DNA of 64,000 nucleotides from NCBI RefSeq assembly GCF_039537505.1, contig NZ_BAABAQ010000005.1, forward strand, positions 186,001 to 250,000, given 5' to 3'. Origin of the DNA: Streptosporangium oxazolinicum (lineage in GTDB: Bacteria > Actinomycetota > Actinomycetes > Streptosporangiales > Streptosporangiaceae). Under the pieces are notes generated by a model. That model did not search any database. It was given only the letters and a program-made list of their open reading frames with translations, and was not told where the DNA came from. Both the position numbers and the translations under genes were made by a program. Below, piece after piece: positions 16,931-46,590 of the stretch. How positions within the stretch are numbered: the stretch's first letter is position 1; every line of letters starts with the position of its first letter.

Positions 16931-19900
16931 GTGTCAAACACCCCTCGACGCCGGCGAACGGTCCTGGCCGGGATCACCGCCGCCCTCGTGCTCGTGCTTC
17001 CTCAGGGCGTGGCCCAGGCCGCACCCGCCCCCGAAAAGATCCACAAGACCGTTCTGGCGGATCTGGCCGCGGACGACAAGGCCACCTTCTGGGTACGCCT
17101 GAACAGTGACGCCGATCTCAGCGCGGCCCGCAGGGCGAAGACCAAGACCGAGAAGGCCACGCAGGTCTTCCAGGCCAAGACCGAGCTCGCCACCTCGTCG
17201 CAGGCGGGCCTGCGCAAGCTGCTCACCGCCGAGCGCGCCGACTTCACCTCCTTCTGGATCGCCAACGCCATCCAGGTGACCGGCAACGCCAAGCTCGCCG
17301 AGGAGATCGCCAAGCGGCCCGAGGTGGACAGGATCGAGCCCGGCCGGGTCGTCAAGGTGCCCGAGCCGCTGCCCGGCAAGGAGGTGGCGAAGATCAACGC
17401 GATCGAATGGAACATCGACCGCGTCAACGCCCCCCGGGTCTGGGACGAGCTCGGCGTCCGCGGCGAGGGCATCGTCGTGGCCAACATCGACACCGGCGTG
17501 CAGTTCGACCACCCCGCGCTGGCCGCCAAGTACCGGGGCAAGGACGCCGGCGGTGGCGTCGACCACGACTACAACTGGTTCGACCCGGCCGGGATCTGCT
17601 CCGGCACCGCGCCGTGCGACAACAACGGCCACGGCACCCACACCATGGGCACCATGGTGGGCGACGACGGCGGCGCCAACACCATCGGCGTCGCCCCCGG
17701 CGCGAAGTGGATCGCCGCCAAGGGTTGCGAGTCCAGCAGCTGCTCGGACGCCTCGCTGCTCGCCGCCGGGCAGTGGGTGCTCGCGCCCACCGACCTGAAC
17801 GGCGACAACCCGCGTCCCGACCTGGCGCCGCACATCGTCAACAACTCCTGGGGCGGCGGCGGCTTCGACCCCTGGTACAAGGAGACCGTCGACGCGTGGG
17901 TCGCGGCGGGCATCTTCCCCGTCTTCGCCAACGGCAACGTCACGAACGCGGGCTGCAACTCCAGCGGCTCACCCGGCCAGTACGTCGCCAGCTACAGCGC
18001 CGGCGCGTTCGACGTCAACAACACGATCGCCACCTTCTCCACCCGGGGCTCCGGCGAGAACGGCGAGATCAAGCCCAACCTCGCGGCCCCCGGCGTGAAC
18101 GTGCGCTCGTCCGTGACCAATAGCGGGTACGGGGCCAACTCCGGCACGTCGATGGCCGCGCCGCACCTGGCGGCCACCGTCGCGCTGATGTGGTCGGCCT
18201 CTCCCGCCCTGCTGGGCGACATCACCACCACCCGGGAACTCCTCGACCGGACCGCGATCGACGTCAACGACACGCGCTGCGGCGGCACCGCCGCCGACAA
18301 CAACATCTGGGGCGAGGGCAGGCTCGACGCGTTCGCCGCGGTCCAGGCCACCCCCGCCGGTGAACTCGGCGGGCTGACCGGCACCGTCACCTCCGGCGGC
18401 ACGCCGCTCGCCTCGGCGGCCGTCACCGTCACCGGGCCGCTGAACCGCACGACCACCACCGCGCAGGACGGCACGTACGCGCTGCCCCGCCTGCTGGCCG
18501 GCGAGTACGAGCTCACGGTCACGAAGTTCGGGTACGACGACGCCGCCACCGTGACCGTCACCGTCGTGGCCGACCAGACGGTCACCCAGGACGTGTCGCT
18601 GACGCGGCGGGCCTCGGGCACGGTCTCGGGCACGGTCACCGCCGCGGGCGCTCCCGAGCCCGGTGCCACGCTGACCGCGGTGGGCACCCCGGTCAGCGCG
18701 GTCGCCGACGCCGCGGGCCGCTACCGGCTCACCCTGCCCAACGGCGACTACCAGCTGAAGGTCACCCCGGGCTCCCGGTGCGCGGGAGAGCTCACCGTGC
18801 CGATCACGGTGAACGGCGACCTGACCAGGGACGTCGACCTGCCGCGCCGCACCGACTCCTTCGGCTACACCTGTGACAGCGCCGCCGAGGCGTACGTCGC
18901 GGGCACCGCCAAGAGCGCGCTCACCGGCGACGACGCGGTCCAGCAGATCGCGCTGCCGTTCACCTTCCCGTTCTACGGCACCGGCTACACCGGCGCCTGG
19001 GTCAGCACCAACGGGTTCCTCGCCTTCAGGGACAGCGCCGCCCTGGCGAGCAACGCGGCCCTGCCCGCCACCGCCGCGCCCAACGCGGCGCTCTACCCCT
19101 TCTGGGACGACCTCGTGCTGGACGACCAGTCCGGCCTCTACACCGCCACCGTCGGAACCGCGCCGAACCGGACCTTCGTCGTCGAGTGGCGCAACGCCCG
19201 CTTCTACGCCGACGCCACCCAGCGCGTCTCGTTCTCGGCGCTGCTCGGTGAGAACGGCTCGGTCGGATACCGCTACGACAGCGTCGACAGCGAGCGCGAC
19301 GCCGGGATCGGTGCCACGGTGGGCATCGAGAACGCGGACGGCACCGACGCGCTGCAGTACTCCTTCAACAGTGCCGCGATCGGCGACGGCCAGAGCCTGA
19401 CCTTCACCGCGAGCCGGCACGGCCTGCTGGCCGGTACCGTCACCGACGCCAACGACGGTAAGCCGCTGGCGGGCGCGACGGTGAAGGTCGGCGACGTGGC
19501 GACCTTCACCACCGGGGCGGACGGCACGTTCCTCGGGCAGATCCTGCTGGGCGACTACCGGGTCGAGGTCTCCAAGGAGAACTACGGGACCTTCACCCAG
19601 GAGGTCACCGTCACCGCCGGAGCCCGTACCGTGGCCGACGTCGCGCTCGCCACCGGACAGGTGACGGCCTCGGTCGCCGAGCTGACCCTGGTGCAACCGG
19701 CGGAGACCACCAGGACGGGCACGGTCGAACTGTCCAACCTGGGGGTCACCACGGCCTACACCGTGGTCACCGACCCCGCCCAGGGCTGGCTGAGCGTGAC
19801 CCCCGCCACCGGCCAGCTCGCCAAGGGTGGGTCGGTGACGCTGAAGGTGACCGCCTCCAGCGCGGGTGTCCAGCCGGGCACCGTACGCACCGGCAAGCTG

Positions 19901-20452
19901 CTGGTGCGCTCGGCGAGCGGCCGCAACCCGCAGATCGAGATCCTCGTGACGGTCGTGGTGCCCAAGCACCAGGTCGCCGTCGAGGTGGGCGGCACCAAGG
20001 ACGTCGTCGACGCCGCGGGGGACCGCTGGACCGCGGACCGCAAGCACAGCACCGGCGGTCACGGCTACGTCGGCACCGCCACCAAGACGAACACGGCGAG
20101 CAGGACGATCACCGGCACCACCGAGCAGGCGCTGTTCAGGAGCGTCCGCGAGGGGATGCTGGAGTACCGGTTCGACCGGGTGCCCAACGGCACCTACACC
20201 GTCGAGCTGGGCTTCGCCGAGACCCGGGGCAAGCGTGAGGGCCAGCGCGTCTTCGACGTCATCGTCGAGGGTCAGCTGGCGATTCCCGCGCTGGACCTCG
20301 CCCTGGAGACCGGCGCGTACACCGCCACCACCCGGCAGTACACGGTGAAGGTCACCGACGGCCAGCTCAACGTGCGGTTCGCCAAGCGGACCGGCGACAC
20401 CGTGCTCAACAGCGTCCGTATCTCCGAGCGTCCCGACAAGGCCACCCCGTAG
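16931..20452 (+). CDS. Large secreted subtilisin-like serine protease with multiple accessory domains
   Basis: 1173 residues from GTG 16931 (GAAGGAG 5-8 bp upstream). Sec signal about 1-31 ends AQA-AP. A propeptide/inhibitor-like region follows to about 140. The S8 catalytic domain has Asp187 (VVANIDTGVQFDHP), His234 (NNGHGTHTMGTMVG) and Ser407 (NSGTSMAAPHLAATVALM), with the oxyanion Asn in HIVNNSWGGGGF. Downstream come two carboxypeptidase-regulatory-like beta sandwiches (about 480-640), a FPFYGTGYTGAWVSTNGFL module like those in nidogen-type or actinomycete proteases (about 645-820), another regulatory-like domain, a BACON-like segment (WLSVTPATGQLAKGGSVTLK) and a C-terminal malectin-like carbohydrate-binding domain. 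It would act outside the cell, perhaps bound to glycans. Single gene, followed by a strong terminator. Confidence 0.95.
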   Translation: MSNTPRRRRTVLAGITAALVLVLPQGVAQAAPAPEKIHKTVLADLAADDKATFWVRLNSDADLSAARRAKTKTEKATQVFQAKTELATSSQAGLRKLLTAERADFTSFWIANAIQVTGNAKLAEEIAKRPEVDRIEPGRVVKVPEPLPGKEVAKINAIEWNIDRVNAPRVWDELGVRGEGIVVANIDTGVQFDHPALAAKYRGKDAGGGVDHDYNWFDPAGICSGTAPCDNNGHGTHTMGTMVGDDGGANTIGVAPGAKWIAAKGCESSSCSDASLLAAGQWVLAPTDLNGDNPRPDLAPHIVNNSWGGGGFDPWYKETVDAWVAAGIFPVFANGNVTNAGCNSSGSPGQYVASYSAGAFDVNNTIATFSTRGSGENGEIKPNLAAPGVNVRSSVTNSGYGANSGTSMAAPHLAATVALMWSASPALLGDITTTRELLDRTAIDVNDTRCGGTAADNNIWGEGRLDAFAAVQATPAGELGGLTGTVTSGGTPLASAAVTVTGPLNRTTTTAQDGTYALPRLLAGEYELTVTKFGYDDAATVTVTVVADQTVTQDVSLTRRASGTVSGTVTAAGAPEPGATLTAVGTPVSAVADAAGRYRLTLPNGDYQLKVTPGSRCAGELTVPITVNGDLTRDVDLPRRTDSFGYTCDSAAEAYVAGTAKSALTGDDAVQQIALPFTFPFYGTGYTGAWVSTNGFLAFRDSAALASNAALPATAAPNAALYPFWDDLVLDDQSGLYTATVGTAPNRTFVVEWRNARFYADATQRVSFSALLGENGSVGYRYDSVDSERDAGIGATVGIENADGTDALQYSFNSAAIGDGQSLTFTASRHGLLAGTVTDANDGKPLAGATVKVGDVATFTTGADGTFLGQILLGDYRVEVSKENYGTFTQEVTVTAGARTVADVALATGQVTASVAELTLVQPAETTRTGTVELSNLGVTTAYTVVTDPAQGWLSVTPATGQLAKGGSVTLKVTASSAGVQPGTVRTGKLLVRSASGRNPQIEILVTVVVPKHQVAVEVGGTKDVVDAAGDRWTADRKHSTGGHGYVGTATKTNTASRTITGTTEQALFRSVREGMLEYRFDRVPNGTYTVELGFAETRGKREGQRVFDVIVEGQLAIPALDLALETGAYTATTRQYTVKVTDGQLNVRFAKRTGDTVLNSVRISERPDKATP

Positions 20453-20468
20453 TGGCCTGAACCCGGTC

Positions 20469-20499
20469 GGCCCGTCCCGCCTTCCCCGCGGGACGGGCC
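20469..20499 (+). terminator. Strong hairpin terminator after the subtilase gene
   Basis: Perfect 12-bp stem GGCCCGTCCCGC / GCGGGACGGGCC with a 7-nt loop, 16 bp past the stop. Confidence 0.8.
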
Positions 20500-20732
20500 G
20501 TGCTCGTTTCCCGGTCATTCGCGACTGTTCGCAGCTGTTTACGGTGGTTCGCGGGCCGGTGGTTGGGGATCGGCCGGTCCGGGGTCGGGTGATCCGGGGG
20601 CCGGTCCGGAGCGAAGTGGTTCGCGGCCGGGGCTCGCGGGCCGGTGGGGCGGGCAAAGTCCTGGCCAAACGGTGTTACAGGTCGCGTGGAGCCGGGGATT
20701 GGCGGGATGTGTCGTGATTCACGGAGGCCGCC

Positions 20733-21002
20733 ATGGTCAGGAAAGCCACCACCGCTTCGAACGGCAGGACGCGGGGCCGGGCGAACGAGGAACAGCCGTC
20801 GCACATCACCGTGCCGGTGATCGGCACGCTGACCGTACCGCCGCCGGACCGGCTGGTCTTCTACGGGGTGCTGGGCGTGCTGGGCGCGTTGGGAGTCATC
20901 GAATGGCCCGTCGCGTTCGTCGTCGGCCTCGGCCACTACCTGTCGGAACAGCGGAGGTCCCCCGCGCTGCGGCAGGCCGGGCAGGCCGCCGAGGCGGCGT
21001 AG
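20733..21002 (+). CDS. Small single-pass membrane protein of unknown function
   Basis: 89 residues, ATG with a good ribosome site (ACGGAGG, 5 bp spacing). A basic, Ser/Thr/Arg-rich start is followed by THITVPVIGTLTVPPP-like sequence and then one long hydrophobic helix (LVFYGVLGVLGALGVIEWPVAFVVGLGHYL). A short charged tail ends in Ala-rich sequence. The pattern suggests a membrane-inserted regulator or chaperone-like peptide, but no family was recognised. It precedes the MgtC-like gene by 64 bp on the same strand and may be co-transcribed with it. Confidence 0.75.
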   Translation: MVRKATTASNGRTRGRANEEQPSHITVPVIGTLTVPPPDRLVFYGVLGVLGALGVIEWPVAFVVGLGHYLSEQRRSPALRQAGQAAEAA

Positions 21003-21066
21003 CCGGGACCGGGGACGCCTTCACCTGGCCTCGGGACCGGGACGGGGACAGGGGTAGGGGCCGGGG

Positions 21067-21792
21067 GTGATGGTGATGGCCCCTGTCGGCGAACTCGCCG
21101 GGCAGGGGTGGGCGCAGATGGGGGCGCTCTCCCTCGCCTTCGTGCTCTCGGCCGGGATCGGCCTTGAGCGGGAGGTCCGGCAGAAGAGCGCGGGCCTGCG
21201 CACCCACACCCTGGTCGGCTTCGCCGCCGCCCTGATGATGCTGGTGTCGAAATACGGCTTCGCCGATGTCCTGGGGGAGCACGTCACTCTCGATCCGTCC
21301 CGGGTGGCCGCCCAGATCGTGTCCGGCATCGGCTTCATCGGCGCGGGCCTGATATTCGTCCGAGGTGACGCGGTCCGCGGCCTCACCACCGCCGCGGCGG
21401 TCTGGCTCACCGCCGGGGTGGGCATGGCGGCGGGGGCCGGGCTGTGGCTGCTGGCGATCGTCGTGACCGTGGGGTACTTCATGACGGTGTTCATCCTCAC
21501 GCCGCTGGCCGACCGGCTTCCCCGGTCCAAGTACGCGCCCTCGCGGCTCCAGCTGACCTACCGCGAGGGGCGGGGCGTGCTGCGGTCGGCACTGGCCGAA
21601 TGCACGCACCGGGGATTCGGCGTGGACGAGCTGTCCGTTGAGCAGCGCTCCGGGAAGCGGATCCCGGAGGCCGTGTCGCTCTCGCTCACCGTGCACGGCG
21701 CCGGCTCGATAACGGAGCTGACCACGGCGCTCTCCGAGATCGACGGGGTGCTCGCCGTGGTGAGCCTGGACGCCAACACGGCGGCGCTCTGA
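21067..21792 (+). CDS. MgtC/SapB-family membrane protein
   Basis: 241 residues from GTG 21067; the ATG or GTG codons 3-12 bp further are alternative starts. The N-terminal membrane domain has the family signature: LSAGIGLEREVRQKSAGLRT, HTLVGFAAALMMLVSKYG, VSGIGFIGAGLIFVRGDAVR and GLTTAAAVWLTAGVGMAAG. An ACT-like cytoplasmic domain (about 160-238) follows. MgtC proteins help cells survive low magnesium or acid stress and modulate ATP synthase or transporters in pathogens; in soil actinomycetes the role is undefined. A GACAGGGG / CCCCTGTC inverted repeat spans the start region (about 21045-21087) and could fold over the ribosome site. Confidence 0.9.
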   Translation: MMVMAPVGELAGQGWAQMGALSLAFVLSAGIGLEREVRQKSAGLRTHTLVGFAAALMMLVSKYGFADVLGEHVTLDPSRVAAQIVSGIGFIGAGLIFVRGDAVRGLTTAAAVWLTAGVGMAAGAGLWLLAIVVTVGYFMTVFILTPLADRLPRSKYAPSRLQLTYREGRGVLRSALAECTHRGFGVDELSVEQRSGKRIPEAVSLSLTVHGAGSITELTTALSEIDGVLAVVSLDANTAAL

Positions 21793-22185
21793 GAGCGGGG
21801 ACGCGACCGGTATTGCCGAGAAAGGCAAACAAATACAATTACCGCCCCCCGGCTGACCGAAAAGGCGTTATGTGATATCTGTCACATTCATTTAGCGGCT
21901 CGTTGACTCAGCCAATTGACCGGCGAACAATATATCTGTCGTTAATTTCACGTCGACCGGGAATGCCGTTCCCGTGAGGTGCGCGGCGGGATGAAGCATG
22001 ACGGCGACCGGTCGATCCGCCACGTCACCAAGGGTGTCGCGTCCGCGTTCACGGGCGTCCTCGCGCATCGACCCCCGTCCCGGATTCACCGATGAACGGC
22101 ACATGAACCGGCCTGTTCGCGCGGGCATGAGCGCGAATTCGTGCGGTCCGGCCGGAAAGCGACGGCGTGGAGGTGAGCATCGCGT
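21793..22185. other. Intergenic region upstream of the MFS gene
   Basis: 392 bp with an AT-rich block (21820-21945) holding a Crp-type site and a possible promoter (TTGACT at 21903, 17-bp spacer, AACAAT). A 63-codon frame from ATG 21998 is Arg/Ser/Pro-rich and lacks family features; I do not call it a gene. Confidence 0.5.
21871..21886. promoter_or_regulatory. Crp/GlxR-type binding site
   Basis: TGTGATATCTGTCACA fits the TGTGA-N6-TCACA consensus of cAMP-receptor-type regulators exactly. It lies 300 bp before the MFS start codon. If the promoter named for this region is real, the site centre is about 60 bp upstream of its start, a typical activator position. Confidence 0.6.
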
Positions 22186-23403
22186 GTGACCGTCGAACAA
22201 CAGCGTGAACAACCCCGGATCTCCCCGGGATGGCGCCTTGTCATCGCCCTGGCCATAACGCAGACCGTCGGCTACGGCATTCTCTACTACGCGTTCGCCG
22301 TTTTCCTCAGCCCCATGCGACGCGACCTGAACGCCTCCGCCGGCCAGGTCACCGGTGCCTTCACCCTCGCCGTACTGATCACCGGACTGGCCGCCCCGCT
22401 GGTCGGCCGCCTGCTGGATCGTCACGGTGGACGCGTCCTCATGACGCTGGGCTCGGTCGCGGGCACGCTGGCGACGTTCGCCTGGTCGCGGGTCGACGAT
22501 CTGCCCGGCCTGTACGCGGTCCTCGCCGTCATCGGCCTGGCCTCGGCCATGACGCTCTACGAACCGGCGTTCGCGATCGTCGTCGCCTGGTTCGACCCCG
22601 GCCGCCGCTCCGCCGCCCTGCTGACCGTCACGCTGGTGGCCGGATTCGCCTCCAGCGTCTTCCTTCCCCTCACCGGGCTGCTGGTCGATCGCCACGGCTG
22701 GCGTACGGCCCTGGTCGTGCTCGCCGTCATCCACGCCGTGACCACCATTCCGCTGCACGCCTTCTTCGTACGCCGGCCACCTCGCGCCGGGAGTCCCGGC
22801 CGCGCCGGGCGCGAGGACCGGCCGGGGGGCGCCGGTCTCGGCCGGGCGATGCGCGGGCGGCCCTTCTGGCTGCTGGCCGTCGCGTTCGTCGCGCACACCG
22901 CGGCCGTCGCGATCGTCGCCGTTCACCTGCTCGCCTACCTCACCGAGCTGGGCCATCCTCCCACCTTCGCCGCCTTCGTCACCGGGCTGCTCGGTGTCCT
23001 GTCGGTCACCGGCAGGCTCGTCACCACCGGTCTCCACCGGCGCTTCCCTGCCGCCGCGGTCACCGCCGCCGTCTTCCTCCTCCAGGCCGTCGCCGCGGCG
23101 TCCCTGCCGCTGCTCGGCGGGAGCGAGGCCGGTGCCGTCGCCTGCGTGATCGCCTTCGGGGCCGGGTTCGGGGTGGGCACCCTCGCGCGCCCCGTGCTGG
23201 TCGCGGAGCGGTACGGGGCCGCCGCCTACGCGACCATCGCCGGAGCGCAGGCCCTTCCGATCATGCTCGCCAAGGCGCTCGGCCCCCTGGGGGCGGCCTT
23301 CCTCGGCCAGAGCGCGGGCTACCCCGTCGTGCTGCTCTCGGTGGCCGTCTCCAGCGTCGTCGCGGCCGTCGCGCTCATCGCCTACGGAAGATCCCAAGGG
23401 TGA
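22186..23403 (+). CDS. Major facilitator superfamily transporter
   Basis: 405 residues, GTG 22186, with GGAGGTGAG upstream. Twelve membrane segments are recognisable in two halves of six. The loop between segments 2 and 3 carries LVGRLLDRHGGRVLMTLGS, the MFS motif A, repeated in degenerate form as GLLVDRHGWRTALVVLAV. The basic central loop contains FFVRRPPRAGSPGRAGRED. This is a secondary transporter, probably proton-driven, resembling oxalate/formate-type or monocarboxylate MFS members; the substrate cannot be told from sequence. It ends 17 bp before the -35 box of the ArsR-SRPBCC gene. A Crp-type site lies upstream. Confidence 0.9.
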   Translation: MTVEQQREQPRISPGWRLVIALAITQTVGYGILYYAFAVFLSPMRRDLNASAGQVTGAFTLAVLITGLAAPLVGRLLDRHGGRVLMTLGSVAGTLATFAWSRVDDLPGLYAVLAVIGLASAMTLYEPAFAIVVAWFDPGRRSAALLTVTLVAGFASSVFLPLTGLLVDRHGWRTALVVLAVIHAVTTIPLHAFFVRRPPRAGSPGRAGREDRPGGAGLGRAMRGRPFWLLAVAFVAHTAAVAIVAVHLLAYLTELGHPPTFAAFVTGLLGVLSVTGRLVTTGLHRRFPAAAVTAAVFLLQAVAAASLPLLGGSEAGAVACVIAFGAGFGVGTLARPVLVAERYGAAAYATIAGAQALPIMLAKALGPLGAAFLGQSAGYPVVLLSVAVSSVVAAVALIAYGRSQG

Positions 23404-23420
23404 CGGTGCGGACGCCCGCA

Positions 23421-23449
23421 TTGACAGGCAACCGAAAGGTTGCTTGAAT
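23421..23449 (+). promoter_or_regulatory. Promoter of the ArsR-SRPBCC gene
   Basis: TTGACA (23421-23426), a 17-bp spacer and TTGAAT (23444-23449) make a near-consensus vegetative promoter. The whole spacer is occupied by the first operator palindrome. Confidence 0.75.
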
Positions 23450-23475
23450 CCGAACATGCATCCGAACGGTTGCCT
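23426..23475. promoter_or_regulatory. Operator cluster, probable autoregulation site
   Basis: GCAACC-GAAA-GGTTGC (23428-23443) is a perfect inverted repeat between the -35 and -10 boxes. A further GGTTGCCT (23468-23475) pairs with AGGCAACC (23426-23433), and CCGAAC repeats lie between. This layout fits repression by the downstream ArsR-type protein. Confidence 0.65.
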
Positions 23476-23491
23476 AACTCTGTGAGACAGC

Positions 23492-24289
23492 ATGGACGCG
23501 GTATTCAAAGCCCTCGCCGACGCCAGTCGCCGGAAGCTGCTCGACAGCCTCAACCGGCGTAACGGCCAGACCCTGCGCGAGCTGTGCGCGGAGCTGGACA
23601 TGACCCGGCAGGCCGTGACCAAGCACCTGTCCGTCCTGGAGGCGGCCGGTCTGGTGGAGACGGTCAGACGCGGCAGGGAGAAGTTCCACCACCTCAACGC
23701 CGCGCCCATCAACGAGATCGCCGATCGGTGGATCGGCCGCTACGACCGCGAGCGGGCGCGCGCGCTCGCCGACCTGAAACAAGCCCTGGAGGGTACGGAC
23801 GTGTCCGAGACCAGCTTCGTCTACGTCAGCTACATCAAGACCACGCCCGACCGGCTGTGGGAGGCCCTGACCAGCCCGGCCTTCATCGGCCGCTACTTCG
23901 GCGGCGGGGGCCCGCGATCCGACTGGACGCCGGGGGCCCCGATCGAGTGGAAGATCTCCGCGGACGGCGAGTTCCACGACTGGGGCCAGCGGGTGCTCGA
24001 GGCCGAGCCCGGCAAGCGTCTGTCGTACACCTGGCACAACTACGAGCGGGAGGTGGCCGACCTGTTCGGCTGGAGCGACGAGAAGCTCGCCGAGCTCAGG
24101 AAGGAGCCGACCTCGAAGATCACCTTCGAGATCGAGCCCGTCGGTGGGGCCACGGTGAAGCTGACCGTGACCCACGAGGGCCTCGTCGCGGGCAGTGAGA
24201 TGATCAAGGGGGTCAGTGAGGGCTGGCCCGGGATCCTGTCGAACCTGAAGACCCTGCTGGAATCGGGCGAGACGCTGCCGATCGATTAG
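23492..24289 (+). CDS. ArsR-family regulator fused to an SRPBCC (AHSA1-like) domain
   Basis: 265 residues. The N-terminal winged helix (1-90) reads VFKALADASRRKLLDSL, then LRELCAELDMTRQAVTKHLS (recognition helix), and AAGLVETVRRGREKFHHLN (wing). No metal-binding Cys pair is seen. After a linker, residues 105-255 form an SRPBCC ligand-binding fold: VYVSYIKTTPDRLWEALTSP, FIGRYFGGGG, LSYTWHNYE, TVKLTVTHEGL and GWPGILSNLKTLLESG. Such fusions are thought to be small-molecule-responsive repressors. The operator palindromes in its own promoter suggest autoregulation. The MFS gene directly upstream may be part of the same response, though it is not divergent. Ligand unknown. Confidence 0.92.
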   Translation: MDAVFKALADASRRKLLDSLNRRNGQTLRELCAELDMTRQAVTKHLSVLEAAGLVETVRRGREKFHHLNAAPINEIADRWIGRYDRERARALADLKQALEGTDVSETSFVYVSYIKTTPDRLWEALTSPAFIGRYFGGGGPRSDWTPGAPIEWKISADGEFHDWGQRVLEAEPGKRLSYTWHNYEREVADLFGWSDEKLAELRKEPTSKITFEIEPVGGATVKLTVTHEGLVAGSEMIKGVSEGWPGILSNLKTLLESGETLPID

Positions 24290-24364
24290 GCGCCGGACGC
24301 CCGCCCCCGCTCGTCCGGGTATACGTGGTTGTTCATGTGGTTTGTTACCTGAGGATCCCGTGGG

Positions 24365-24383
24365 ATGAGTAGGGGATACTCAT
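24365..24383. promoter_or_regulatory. Inverted repeat ATGAGTA-N5-TACTCAT
   Basis: Perfect 7-bp arms around GGGGA. It lies just upstream of a TAGCGT hexamer, so it looks like an operator of a response-regulator or similar dimeric protein. What it controls is unclear because no solid gene starts in the next 600 bp except the giant repeat gene. Confidence 0.45.
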
Positions 24384-24794
24384 GCTTCCCGCCGCGCCCC
24401 CCGCCTAGCGTTCGGGAAGAACCGGTCCCGCCGATCCACGAGGGGCGGCGTGGAAGGGCTGGATCCGTCCTTATCACCGTTGTCACCGTTTCGTTGACTC
24501 CGGCGCCACTCCTCGCGGGTGTCGCACCGGCTATGGGAGAGGCCGCGAGCCTGGCGGGGGCCGGCTCGCGGGCCATCCCGTCCGGCGACCCCGCGACCGT
24601 CGCGAACCGGGCATCCGGTACGGGTCCGGCCGCCGCGGTGACCGGCCTCGACGGGCGCCCCGTCCGCGCTCACCGGCGGCGGCGAGGCCGGTTTCGACAT
24701 CGCGGCCTGGGCGACGCTATCGGCGAGACATTCGTCCACCTGCCCCCCAGCGAAAGAGCATTGGTGCGATTATCCGGACATGTCATCTGAATTC

Positions 24795-24808
24795 TATTGT
24801 CGACAATA
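24795..24808. promoter_or_regulatory. GntR-like palindrome TATTGTCGACAATA
   Basis: Perfect 14-bp palindrome with the TTGT-N2-ACAA core typical of many GntR-family sites, 236 bp before the giant gene's start. No GntR gene is in the window. Confidence 0.45.
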
Positions 24809-25004
24809 TCCGACGAATCGTGATCAAGGGCCTTTTATGGAAAAACCGGAGTACGTAAACAGATCCACCTGCCGATAGCGACATGGCCCGGAGGATCGCC
24901 ATTGCCATGTTCGGCTGAGGTTTCAGTGGCTGACGAGCCGGTTATCCTCTTAGGGCCGTGCCTGGAAGAATGTCGCGGTTAAAGCTCGACCCCCCGTTCA
25001 TTGA

Positions 25005-46205
<21,201 letters not shown>

Positions 46206-46217
46206 CCGGAGCTGATC

Positions 46218-46254
46218 CCCAGGGGGCGGCGGTATTCGCCGCCGCACCCCTGGG
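46218..46254 (+). terminator. Terminator after the giant repeat gene
   Basis: CCCAGGGG (46218-46225) pairs with CCCCTGGG (46247-46254), and inside them GGCGGCG pairs with CGCCGCC around TATT. It starts 12 bp past the stop. Confidence 0.75.
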
Positions 46255-46590
46255 AGAGCGGGTACGCGCAGGTAGGCACGGTGACGGCTTTCGGTGAGGC
46301 GAGATTTTCCGGGCCGATCCCGATGGTGTGGATATTGCCGGAAAATGGGATTGTTGATGGACATCGAAAGGCGTCCGCCACCGGGGGCGGCTGTATCGTC
46401 GTGAGCGATATGGCATTCATCGCTCCGTCGAAATGGTGAAGGGGCGATTTCGGTGGCCATCCGGTGTTTCGAGGGCGCGTTCCGCGATGATCCGCGTATC
46501 CGGTGGAGTTTTTCGACCTGGCGCTGCGACACCCGTCGGCCACGAAATCAAATATCAATAGAAATAAGCCGATATTGAGGAAGTCGTTCA
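46255..46590. other. Intergenic region before the small lipoprotein gene
   Basis: Relatively AT-rich towards the right end (46535-46590), with an AATATC / GATATT inverted repeat just before the ribosome site. No gene was recognised; a promoter for the lipoprotein gene is expected here but not defined. Confidence 0.4.

Noticed and set aside
17969..20668. 899-codon minus-strand frame opposite the subtilase gene
   Set aside because: Antisense shadow; the plus strand encodes an unmistakable S8 protease with full catalytic triad.
21998..22189. 63-codon frame upstream of the MFS gene
   Set aside because: Ser/Arg/Pro-rich, overlaps the MFS start, and no family features.
24365..24790. 141-codon frame with a signal-peptide-like stretch
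   Set aside because: Its ATG lies inside a perfect inverted repeat, it has no ribosome site, and the sequence becomes Arg-rich low complexity. At best a relic.
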